Below, piece after piece: positions 33,488 to 43,950 of a stretch of DNA of 64,000 nucleotides (position 1 is the stretch's first letter; each line of letters starts with the position of its first letter). The translations under genes were made by a program, and so were the position numbers. The stretch lies in assembly GCA_947683425.1 (NCBI GenBank), contig CANTUQ010000055.1:20144001-20208000 (forward strand), given 5' to 3'. This stretch comes from Excoecaria cochinchinensis (lineage: Eukaryota; Streptophyta; Magnoliopsida; Malpighiales; Euphorbiaceae). The notes beneath the pieces were generated by a model. That model made no database searches. It was given only the letters and a program-made list of their open reading frames with translations, and was not told the DNA's origin.

Positions 33488-33506
33488 TGGCGACTCCGCT
33501 GGGGAC
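33488..33506 (+). other. Tat-C primer-binding site, tRNA-Arg type
   Basis: tggcgactccgctggggac, one base after the LTR, matches the tRNA-Arg 3' end with one difference. Confidence 0.85.
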
Positions 33507-34494
33507 GTACTTGAGATTTCGATTCAAAAGTACCTTGATTAAAATTTACAATTGAGCTTTAGTTTATAAAATTTGCTTTCTCTCAAAATTGCATTGCATA
33601 TCATTAGAGCTTTAGAATATGTTAGTTTGGTCCCTTTATCAGCCCCGGTGCGTTCCCGAAGCACGACCCCATTTTCACTCAATTTGGGGAAGTGTTAAGG
33701 ATAATCACCAGCCCAAGCCACGTACCTCAATGGTATATCAAATGGTGACCCGATCGGTCGTTATGCTCGTGATGAGCTAGACCCGTCGGCAGGGATCATG
33801 CTTGGGTAGCCTCGAAGTAACACCACCTTTTGACCAAAGCTCATGTAATGGCAATAGAAATCTCCACTAGGTGACATGTACCATAATATCGTGCTTGCTA
33901 TTTGGGCCGTCATATACTGAACAAAATCAATTGGATCAAAGGATTTTCATCAAAGGCTTTCATGCCCCGATGGGCTTATCTTGATTTAATCGAATTGTTT
34001 AAATATATAATAGCCAAACATCCATGCGCATGTGCTTTAAATTAAGAGTTGTTAAGCTGCCGGTTTTTTTACCGTGCACTATACGCGTTCATTGGGTTCC
34101 CTGTTAACCCTTGGATAAAGCCCACCTAGGAAAGATACCGCACGACCTCGTGTGTGGGAGAAATAAGGCCGGAAGGTTCTACCTGCTTGCATGTGGCTGT
34201 GAATGCTGCATAACATGCACATACATCACATGTCATTCATGTCAAAAAAAATCAATCAAAAATAAAAAATATATAAAATATAAAAAAAATATATAAAAAA
34301 ATACATTTCATATTGTGTATATACCCTTTTGCCTATATATTATTTTTCATATACATATACCATCACGTGTATATTTATTTTCATGCATTGCATCGCATAA
34401 TTGCAATTTATTGATTTTTTCACTCCATCTGTACAATTCACGATCATGCATTGTATATTATCATACACGCATCATACTAACAATTTAAATTTTT
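33507..34494 (+). other. Tat-C leader
   Basis: 33624-33806 is the conserved leader block shared with Tat-B and Tat-D. A second shared stretch runs from ctgccggtttttt (about 34052) to ctacctgcttgc (about 34190). Just before 34495, aatttttag precedes ccatcatag, the acceptor-like site kept in all three elements. There is no ORF of substance. Confidence 0.6.
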
Positions 34495-35340
34495 AGCCAT
34501 CATAGATTCATCCAAGTGGATTAGAGGCCCTGACGATTGATTAGTAAGAAAGGACTCGCCCTTTGGGATTGTTCGAATTAGTGCTTGATTGGGATTCTGA
34601 GCCACTCTCAACATCTTGTACCTCATCCTCATGATTCACGAGCACCTACTATTCCACAACCATTTGTTGATCCACGACAACAAATAGCCCATGCTGGGGG
34701 CAAGCCGAACCACCTGCTGGTGGAGAGGCTCTTTTTATTGGCACTACTACTGTCAAACTGTCAATGAGCATGGAGCTGCGACACTTATTGAGCCAAGAAG
34801 GGCAAGAGTTCATAATCCCGATGAGGATTTTATGGAAGAAGATGAGATTGAGGACATAGCAGCCCACCAACGCTGGCCGGTTAACAAATCAATGCTAAAT
34901 TCTGAGGGATTGAATTCAAGATCTTATCAACAGTAAAGAAATTATTGACCCAGAGAAGAAGGGGAAATAAAAGCCGATGGCAGATGAAAGACATTGGTTG
35001 CAGTGCCTGCTTTGCTACAAGATGTCTTTATATTTGAGCTTTTCAAATAATGGCATATGCAATATTGGTCATTTCAATTATGTTTTTGTGTATTTGTATA
35101 TTATTTCTAATGATTTCATTTCTTATGATCATGATACATTCATTCATTTTGACATTAATTCAATTAATACTACTGCATTTAATCTTGGAACTTTGAAAAA
35201 TTCAAAGAAAATCTTGATGGCATCTGATATAACTCCTGAAAAGAGAGATTCAGAGAGAAAAATAAGAAAGAAGAAACTAGTTGCAATTAGGAGATTGGAT
35301 GAAAACTCACTAAGAGCACTAGAACCTTTCTGATTACCCG
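34495..35340 (+). pseudogene. Tat-C remnants of gag start and protease-RT spacer
   Basis: 34495-34530 matches the pre-gag sequence of Tat-B. 34780-34870 encodes an Arg/Glu/Asp-rich shred (RRARVHNPDEDF). 34977-35290 resembles the spacer upstream of RT in Tat-E: ISNDF, then a segment like TTAFNLGTLKNSKK versus TTPFNLGTSKNPRE, then TPE-R. Everything between (capsid, zinc knuckle, protease) and after (RT to integrase) is missing. No functional product is expected. Confidence 0.65.
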
Positions 35341-36530
35341 TCGAAGCGATCTCTGGATAAAACAGAACCTGGAAAATGATTTAGGCACTATTTCTTTGTA
35401 TAGCTCTCTAAATGAATATTTCCTACCCTTATTCTACAATCGCTTGCTAGCCCATTGAGCCTTTATGTAGGTATGTTGAATGCGTACCAATTTTGTTGTT
35501 GCACACATTAAAACTACCCCTCGCCTAAAATGATTTTGGCTTCCCCTTAGAAGAGTGGCCGCTCTAAAACTGATGGATGTACATTTGAACAATTCTTTGG
35601 ACTATTAAAAAAAAAAATTTTTTTGCCTTGATAACAGCAAGTTCAGACTTTGAAAAGAGGGTTTAGTCATGCATGAAAGGCATGAGCTCAAAAAAAAAAA
35701 GAAGCGAAAGCAAAAAGAAGAAAAAGAAAAATGAAAAAATACAAAAAGAAAAAATGAATCAAAAATGAAAGAAAAAGAAGCAAAGCAAAGAAAAAAGAAA
35801 AGAATAAAAAAGAGAACTCAAAATAGTAACCAATTGACTAGTTTCAATGATTACCCTTTTTGTTCTGATCTCAAGGTGCTAAAATGTTATCGAGTCCAAA
35901 TTCAAGAATACTTTTGAGCCGAGAACGGTTCATCCATCAGTTGAGAAAATATCGTGGCCATTTTTCTCTAACGACCTGATCTTTCTTTGACAGCCATCTA
36001 CCTAAGCCTGACATTACAACCAAAGTAAGACCTCTTGATTCTGAGTCTAGTCTTATCCAATTAGCGGAGATGACCTTCTAGTAAGGTTTGGTACTTAAGA
36101 AGAGGCCTATGGTGTTTCTTGAGCTTCAAGCGAGAAGCCATGAGTGCATTCATGCATTCGAGTTAAGTCTCGTCTCCGACGTTGCTTCTAGAATTTGCAT
36201 TCAAAAGATCAAATGAGAGCAGAGAGAAAATATTCAATCACGAGAATCAAAAAGAGAGCAGATTGATAACAGGAGTTCGATGCTTTCAAGATCCATCCCG
36301 AGATTGGATGAGGTTTTGTATCTTGAGATTAATGCCAAATAATGATCATATATTATGAAATCAAATTGAAATATGTGCATTTATGCAATGATATTGATGT
36401 AACCAGAATAGTTCATCTGATGTACAAAAAAAAAGAAGAAAAAAAAAAGAAGAAAAAGAAAAAAAAAAGAAAAAAAGGCCGTTAGAGATGAAAATCGTAA
36501 TTGGCGCTCTAAGCAAAAATTAGGCCAAAG
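35341..36530 (+). other. Tat-C internal non-coding region
   Basis: AT-rich sequence with A/G-rich tracts at 35685-35820 and 36425-36480. I recognise nothing else in it. Confidence 0.5.
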
Positions 36531-36775
36531 GACAGGGTGAAAACCTGAAAACAGGCAGTCTGTCCTAAAGAAAGAAAAAAAAAGAAAAAAAGAGAAAAAA
36601 AAAAAGAAAGAAAAAAAAAAGAAAAGGAAAAAGCCGCTGGATTGGGTTGGGTCCATTCTAGGCAAAAATAAGGCACAGGGTTATGTGAAAATCCGAAAGG
36701 ACGCATTTCCCGCTAAGAAAAGCTAGTGTGAAAATCCACAAGGGACGCACTACCTTAAAATAATGACTACAGGTT
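36531..36775 (+). other. Tat-C GTGAAAACC box and conserved block
   Basis: Boxes at about 36533-36560 (cagggtgaaaacctg, flanked by ggacag and ctgtcc) are followed by a purine-rich tract. 36661-36765 is nearly the same as the antisense-gene intron of Tat-B (17083-17190). No exon sequence of that gene flanks it here. Confidence 0.7.
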
Positions 36776-37079
36776 TCAGAGGAGAACCTCATGATCCCCA
36801 AAGAGCATGAAATTCAAAGGCAATTCTAGAAGGCACTGATCTTACTGCAAATTGCAACCAAATCGGCTGTCGCCTCCAAATCCACTTAGATGAATTTTTA
36901 TACTGCATTGCTGCATACACATGCATCTCACGTGCATACTCACAATTTTTTCTGTATATCTGCCTTTCTAAGTCTTGCAGAAAAAGGGACTCGATGCGGA
37001 CACCGGCAGAAACCGAGTGACGACATCATTCCAAACATCAATCCAAATATCAATTGACACAATCAACCCAAGACCTCTC

Positions 37080-37780
37080 AGGGGGCAGATCTCAACCCAA
37101 GACCTCTCAAGGGGCAACCGCTTCTCAAAGGGCTCATAGACAGCACCACTTCATCATCTAAATGGAGGGTTAGCACGATGGCGGCACTACCACTCTGAGG
37201 AGGGTTAGCACGACCACGGCACTACCACTTCATCGAAACGGAGGGTTAGCACGATGGAGCACTACCACTCTGAGGAGGGTTAGCACGACCACGGCACTAC
37301 CACTTCACCAAACGGAGGGTTAGCACGATGGCGGCACTACCACTCTGAGTAGGGTTAGCACGACCACAGCACTACCACTTCACCAAACGGAGGGTTAGCA
37401 CGATGGCGGCACTACCACTCTGAGGAGGGTTAGCACGACCACGGCACTACCACTTCACCAAACGGAGGGTTAGCACGATGGCGGCACTACCACTATGAGG
37501 AGGGTTAGCACGACCACGGCACTACCACTTCACCAAACGGAGGGTTAGCACGATGGCGGCACTACCACTCTGAGGAGGGTTAGCACGACCACGGCACTAC
37601 CACTTCACCAAACGGAGGGTTAGCACGATGGCGGCACTACCACTCTGAGGAGGGTTAGCACGACCAGGGCACTACCACTTCAATCAACCAAAGACCTCTC
37701 AGGGGGCACACAATCAATCTAAGACCTCTCAGGGGGTAGATCTCAACCAAAGACCTCTCAGGGGGCGCCACTCAACAGAA
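37080..37780 (+). repeat. Tat-C 3' tandem repeats, 75-bp unit of two half-units
   Basis: From about 37162 to 37680, units of about 75 bp made of two half-units (agggttagcacgatggcg and gttagcacgaccacggcact) recur about seven times. They are flanked by copies of caagacctctcagggggc (37083-37120 and 37690-37765). The position before the polypurine tract equals that of the Tat-A and Tat-B repeats. Confidence 0.9.
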
Positions 37781-37960
37781 CGGCTAGCACGATGACGGCA
37801 CTACCACTCTATGGAGGGTTAGCACGATCACGGCACTGCCGCTTCTGCAATCACAACAACAGCACTCAATTCAAGAAGGTTTCCGCCGCAGGTATGGAAT
37901 CCTCTCTCTCTCCCACTTTGAATTTTGGCTCACCTAGGTGTCTATGCACTAGCTTCTCCA

Positions 37961-37974
37961 AAATTGGGGGCAAC
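37961..37974 (+). other. Tat-C polypurine tract
   Basis: aaattgggggcaac abuts the 3' LTR start TGTAGACACC. Confidence 0.85.
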
Positions 37975-39008
37975 TGTAGACACCGGGTCCCGAGTCGGGT
38001 TTAATGGCAATGGTAATTTTGGATCCTTGATAATTCCCTCCAAAAAAAATATATATATATAATAAATATATAAATATGTGTATGTGTAAAATTAATTAGT
38101 TAATGTTATTAGTTAATTAATTAGTCAATATTATTGTATTAATAATGCATGTAAAATTAAAGACTAATTAGTTAATTAATTAGTTAAAATGTAGAATGTT
38201 TAATTAATTAGATAAATTATATATTAAGTAGATTAATGAATTAATGTGTTAATATGTAATGTTTAATTATATTATGTGTTAGTTTAATTAATATGTATGT
38301 ATGTGTGTTATTAGAATTAAATTAATTAAAGTATAAAATGAAAAAGGAAAAAGGAGGGAATTATGGAGGAAATTATCCTTGTGCCCTTAGCCCTAATTAA
38401 GGGTGTATAAAAAGAAAAGAATGAGGAAATTAGAAGGGGGTCGGCAGATCAAAGGAAAGAAAAGGAAAAGAAAAGAGAGCAAGCAAAAAAAAGAAAGAAA
38501 ATAAAGAAAAAGGAAAGAAAAAGAAAGGAAAGAAGAGAGGAAGAGCAGACCCAGGCCAACCAAACGCCGGACTAGAGAGAAGAAAAAGGAGAAAGGAGAG
38601 AGGGAGAAGACGTCGCCTCCGCCGGCCACCTTCGACGCCGGATTCAGGCACGCGCCCCACCGAAAGAACCACCACGTCCGGGCGCACCCAGTCGTCGCCG
38701 CCGCTTCTCCATCGGACTCCGGCAACCGGCGCGTGAGGGAGAAGGACCTGGACCGCTTTATCGCGTTTTCCGGCGACGGTGGACCTCCGATCGGCGCGTG
38801 GACACCGGATTTGGACTCCCGACGAGGCGATCTACCGTCCAGTGTTGGCGGTGCCGTCAACCGTCGCTCCGACCAATCTCCGGCGACCTAAATCCGGTAA
38901 GCCTATTTTCTATTAATTTATTTTAATATATTATTAATTAATATTAATTAATATTATTATTTATTTATTTATTATTATTATTATTATTAATATTTATTTA
39001 ATTTCTGA

Positions 39009-39056
<48 letters not shown>

Positions 39057-40194
39057 TTATTTGATTTTTGTTATTATTGTTATTATTATTATTATTTAAT
39101 TTCTGTTTTTATTATATTTATTTATTTAATTTCTGTTATTATTATTATTATTATCATTATAATATTATTATTATATTTATTCATTATTCTGATTTATTAT
39201 TAATATTATTATTATTATTATTATTTATTATTGTTATTATTTATATTTATTTAATATTATTATGTTAATATTATTATTATTATTATCATTGATATTATTA
39301 TTATTATTGTCTAATTTGTGTTAATTTTATGTTGATGTTATTATTTAATTGATTTGTGATTATTTAATTTTATTATTATTATCATTATTGATTATTGTTA
39401 GAATTTAGTTATTTATTTATGTATTCATTTATTTATTTATTTAGAAATATGTAAATATTATTGTATGTATTTGTGGTCTGTAATAATAAAATGATTTTCG
39501 ACCGCTACTAAAAAGAACCACCACACAAATGTTTCCCGCTAAAAAGAATGTTTGCTAAATAAAATTGGACCAATGTCCTATTTTTACCCAATAAAATTAT
39601 CACGTAAAAATGATTTTCCATAATGAATGCATGCGAGGACCAATGTCCTCATTGTTAATGAATAACCCGTTTTATGCATGTATAGTACATTTATAAATGG
39701 GAGTTGTATTCCGCTCCTAATATTATTGTAAATTTATTTTACGCTTTAATGCTATTTTATTTTATGCTCTTGAATGAATAAATTGTGCTTTAACCAAACT
39801 TGCATTGTGTGGAGAGAGAGCGAACTAATAAATTCAGAACTCAATTGTAAACTTAATCAAGGTACGAATAAATGAGAAGTCCCGAACCCTGCTCTGGTCT
39901 TTGGGCTCAAGAGGCTAGAGGTTATCCTCCAAGACACCTCTTGTGTCACGAGACTTAGACGTTAATTCTAGGCCTCATGGCCCAATATGGATAAAATGCG
40001 CAAGTCTTAGGCTCTCCGAGGCGAGAGAAACTTTCCCAATGTTCTATTGGGTGGCGACTCCATGAAACCTCTTTGTTGCCCAACATAGACGCACTTGCGA
40101 TTTATCGCAAGCTGTTGACGGACCCGCAAATGCCCCGATCGCCCTCGAGCGGGCGGTCAGAATGGGCGGCCGCGGGGACCCGGCGCGCGTCACA
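37975..40194 (+). repeat. Tat-C 3' LTR (2220 bp)
   Basis: Nearly identical to 31277-33486. Most differences I noted lie in the CpG-rich segment and are C/T or G/A changes. It ends GCGCGTCACA before the ATAAG duplication. Confidence 0.95.
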
Positions 40195-40199
40195 ATAAG
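40195..40199. other. Target-site duplication of Tat-C, right copy
   Basis: ATAAG, identical to 31272-31276. Confidence 0.95.
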
Positions 40200-40790
40200 C
40201 CAATCAATCCATTTCATAACTTCCAAAATCATCACCATATAATGAACATAATCATATCATAGTTACACTTGCATATTATTTATAGAATACCAAGCATAAA
40301 TCTCATAACTACTAAAGAAAACTGAAGTTCAAGCCACACACAATGAAAGAAAACTCATTCAGCATACAAGGGACTGTCGCGATTGCGACGTCTATCGCGC
40401 TCGCGACAGAGACCAAAGTCTCTTAGCTGCGCGCACGCGACAGTTGTCGCGATCACGACAGAGGACAATTGGTGCTGTCGCGGGCTCGCGACAGATCGCG
40501 TGCTCGCGATAGCACTTGGCCAACGATACGCTCTGTCGCGATCGCGACAGTCGTCGCGCTCGCGACAGAGAGTACACAACACTTCTGCTGAATTCCTCAA
40601 TTCCTCACCCAACATCACAAAACTCAACCAAGAGTCACTTACCTCAATTCCAGCCATCCAAAAGCATCAACAACCATAATACAACATTTATTAACAATAA
40701 ACTTCATACAATCCATTAATTTACACATTCAATTTCAAGAATCAATCAAAAACCCAATTTAGGAATCAAACCACATCAATTCCAAAATTA
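40200..40790 (-). repeat. Tk3 LTR continued, with palindrome cluster
   Basis: This is the other half of the LTR split by Tat-C. It carries the palindrome cluster 40375-40577. The right end, where the reverse-oriented Tk3 meets the forward Tk4, is near 40790, but I could not fix it exactly. Confidence 0.5.
40375..40577. repeat. TGTCGCGA palindrome cluster
   Basis: Perfect or near-perfect palindromes such as tgtcgcgatcgcgaca (40534-40549) and gtcgcgctcgcgac (about 40553) recur at about 40375, 40393, 40445, 40476 and 40534. They tend to occur in pairs about 70-90 nt apart. Confidence 0.85.
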
Positions 40791-41836
40791 TCATGGGTTA
40801 TCCATGTTTTATTTATTATTCATTGGTATGAATGTGAGTATAATTATGTATTACTCTTGGAAACATGATTTGAGTGATGCATAACCTACTAGAGTCAAGT
40901 AAGTGGATAGTTAGGCATGCCTAATAGATTCTTTAGCTGCAACCATAGTTCCGTTTGGACCCCGATCAGGTCCCCGTTTGGTTCCTCGCGAACCCCCTCA
41001 GTATTTGGATCTTGTTTAAGGTCCCCTCAGTAAAATGTTTTATAATTGATAAAATGAAATGGTTTTTGATTCGTACCCGTAAGGCACTATCAGTATTCAA
41101 TTCGTACCCGTAAGGTACTGTCCGTATACTCGTTATCCACTATTGTGAGTCAGCAAGTGCTCTTTTTGTTTTGCTCTGCTTTGATATGATTACAAGAATA
41201 TGGTATTCGGATGCATATAATGATAAGTATGAGAAATCAACTAAAGTGTAAATGAATGTGGATGTGAACTTCTGAATGCATGTCTTTATTATGCAAGTAT
41301 GATTATACAGCTGATATCATTATCCGCATTTGTCATATTGTATGTGTACGGCATAGACGACCATTGTGAATGGCTGTCCACTCTTTTGTTGTGTGTTCCC
41401 CACTAAGCGTTTATTGCTTAGCACGGTGTTTTATCCGTGCAGGTGCGGAGGATGGTGTTCTTTTCGGAGAGTCAGCGCCAGTCAAGCCAACACAGAGGGA
41501 TTAGTGTTAGGGCTTTATTTTTGATAGCATGTTGCTTCTTTTGTATCAGAACTCTCTTTATACCATTATTTTGTAAAGCTTCCACATTTATATACTTTTG
41601 GGTTATGTAATTATCTTATTTTGACTTTTAATCAGAATATTTTTGTAACGAATTTTGCTATTGTAATGATGGATCATTCTGATACTTATGAAGATTTTAA
41701 TTTTCCTGTAATGATGTATGGTTATTATGTATGAATGTATGCTTTGTATCTTTATATGCTTGGTGACACACCCGGCTCATACGGCTTCTCACTCCTTGAG
41801 GATGGGTACGCCTACGTATGGGTAGGGGGTGTTACA
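40790..41836 (+). repeat. Tk4 LTR, 3' part
   Basis: Forward-oriented relative of Tk3. It carries the paired repeats ttcgtacccgtaaggtactg (41080-41125), the CTAAGCG hairpin (41403-41421) and the end GGGGGTGTTACA. The left end is not resolved. Confidence 0.65.
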
Positions 41837-41850
41837 TGTAACGAAGTTTT

Positions 41851-41867
41851 TGGTATCAGAGCCCAGG
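41851..41867 (+). other. Tk4 primer-binding site, tRNA-iMet type
   Basis: tggtatcagagcccagg, as in Tk2. It lies 14 nt after GTGTTACA, longer than the six bases in Tk2, so the LTR may extend to about 41845. Confidence 0.8.
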
Positions 41868-41970
41868 TTTGGTGGTTCTGGTTGTCTTGTTTGTTATGTG
41901 TCGAGTATTTGCATGCGAGTTGGTTTTGTGTCATGGCCTAATGCAGATGTGCCTTATGTGTCGTGTCTTG

Positions 41971-42160
41971 ATGGAGTCTGATCCTAGTGAGAATGTGGGC
42001 AAGACAACAGAAAATGTGAATCCAGTTAGTGCTTCTGAGCATCCTTCGGTTGGAGATTCCGTTCCTATTTCTGATTATAGGACGTTAGTGCAAGGGTTGA
42101 TTCGAATCTTGGATAGGCTGACTGCTCCTTGGGCATCTCAAGTCCCTGTTCAGAAGATAC
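41971..42160 (+). pseudogene. gag: Tk4 gag N-terminal fragment
   Basis: ATG 41971 starts a Ser/Glu-rich leader followed by LVQGLIRILDRLTAP, placed like the MARVMERMMAP segment of Tk2 gag. It is cut at 42160, where Ath1 begins. Only about 63 codons remain. Confidence 0.6.
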
Positions 42161-43929
42161 TGACACGACCTCAGCAAGTGTACTGAATCGGCAAGTAATA
42201 TAGTGGAGTAAATTCGGACCCCAAATTATCGTACCCAAGGGACTGTGTGCGCAAGCAATGAAAATCAAATGTATGCTCAAGAATTCCCAATTGTTTGAAT
42301 TGACTGAGTTAACTATTGATTGAAACTAAAGAATTTAAATAACCAAAATAACCAAACATAAATAATCAAATTAAATCGATGTCAATAATTGCAATAAACA
42401 AAAATGATGGAAAAATTAACAAGATAAGAATTCAAAAATAGACAAACGTTGCTCAAGTTCACTCATCCACCCCATACCCAGATATGAATAAAATTAATCC
42501 AAGAATTATTTATGAAAGAAATCGGGATAACCCTCTTAACCCAGGCTTCCCAAACGGAGTCAGCCACTCAAATTATATGACATCCCAAACCGGAGTCAGC
42601 CACATAATCAGCCTATGCACGGGTCTAAAATCCTAAGTTTGGTTTATTTTCCCAATATGGAGTCAAATAACCTAAAACTTAATTATCTCACTCATCATTC
42701 TAGACTTAAATCACAAAATCCTACACTTCTAGATTCCCAATCGGAGTCGTCCAAAAGACACAGCAAGAATGATAAAACTGAATATAGATAACCATGATAT
42801 TCAATCCCACACAACTCAATAACCAATAAAGATAATGAAATAAATCATTCATCAAAACTGGAAATTAACTTGATAAAATAAATTCTATGAATCAATAATA
42901 AATCCCAGTGAAATAAACCATTCAATCATATATTTAAATTCAAAAGATGTTCAGAATTCACATCATGGGTAGGGGATTCAAAGATCCCCCAAACAACTAA
43001 AAGACTACTCACAATCCATTGTAAAATCAAAAGGAAAGAGCAAAGAATAAACCCAGAAATTCATTGAGGTGTAAATCCCGGTTGAACACTTAGTTCTTCA
43101 ATCTCCTTCTTCAAATCTTCAATCGAGAAAATCTGGAAATTCTCTGAATGTAAAAACCATTCTTGAAATTAAACTAGGTATTTTTAATGTAAAACTCTTA
43201 ATTGCAAATACAACCTCAAGATAAAATCAAAAATCTTAATTAAGAACAATCGAAAAACTACCCCAAAATTCTATCTCTAAAACCCTAATCTGAAAATAGA
43301 TTCAAAAACTAGCCGCCACTCAAAATCAGAAACTTCTCTTTTTAAATCCCGAGGGGTCACGGTGGTAACCAGATTGGTTGCCACCGTGAGGTGTTGAGGA
43401 AGTAAATCTGGCTTGCGTGTAGGATAGGGGTCACGGTGGTAACCAAGATAGGTTGCCACTGTGACATACTCAAATTTTTTCTTCTGTCCAGGAATTTCCT
43501 ATGTCACAGTGGCAACCACATTACCTTGCCACCGTGAGGTAACTTCTCACTTGGTTCTGTCTTGTTGCGAACTAGGTCACGGTGGTGATGACATTGGTTA
43601 CCACCGTGACCCATAACAGGTCTGCATTCTGCCCAATGGATACACATGTCACGGTGGTGATGACTTTGGTTACACCTAGGGTATTCCTGCATTCTGCTTT
43701 TAACTCCTTTGGATGTCACGGTGGTAACCAGATAGGTTACCACTGTGAGGTACCTAAAGACACAAAAATCAAACTTAATAAAAAACTAACAAAAATTGTA
43801 TAAAAACTCTAATTTCACTAACATTGACACAATTAATCTAAAGTAAGCATATCACGACAATAAACACTACTAAACACCCTAAATCATACAAAAATACTAC
43901 CAAATCTAAATACTAAATTGAAGTTATCA
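42161..43929 (-). repeat. Ath1 3' LTR (probable, 1.77 kb)
   Basis: On the minus strand it would run from TGATAACTTC to GTGTCA. The polypurine-like tract just outside (43930-43950, minus strand aagtttaagtgtgggg) and the downstream ORF support this reading. It carries the palindrome array 43357-43748. The second LTR is absent, so the boundaries are less certain. Confidence 0.55.
43357..43748. repeat. Array of 33-34-nt palindromes, about 73-nt period (Ath1 LTR)
   Basis: Six units start at 43357, 43431, 43504, 43577, 43649 and 43716. Arms are TCACGGTGGTAACC-like and GGTTGCCACCGTGA-like; unit 5 has lost its right arm. Spacers of about 35-42 nt are dissimilar apart from gcattctgc. The unit length, period and outer arm sequence match the Tk2 array. 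Confidence 0.9.
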
Positions 43930-43950
43930 AAATACCCCACACTTAAACTT

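Larger units (their letters stand above)
31277..40194 (+). mobile_element. Tat-C: young non-autonomous Tat derivative (8.9 kb)
   Basis: It has two LTRs of about 2.2 kb that are almost identical, a perfect 5-bp target duplication, a primer site and a polypurine tract. The internal region lacks gag, RT, RNase H and integrase. It keeps the leader, shreds of the gag start and of the protease-RT spacer, GTGAAAACC boxes, the conserved block and tandem repeats. It must have used proteins of another Tat element. Confidence 0.93.

Noticed and set aside
36381..36706. Phe-rich minus-strand ORFs
   Set aside because: Translation of A/G-rich tracts in Tat-C; no homology to known proteins seen.
37162..37680. 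Interstitial telomere repeats (agggttag words)
   Set aside because: The word occurs once per half-unit of a 75-bp repeat, not as tandem TTTAGGG.
30297..42160. A single intact Tekay element bounded by 30297 and 41836
   Set aside because: The two LTR pieces are inverted and the gag after 41836 is outside them, so they cannot be the two LTRs of one element.
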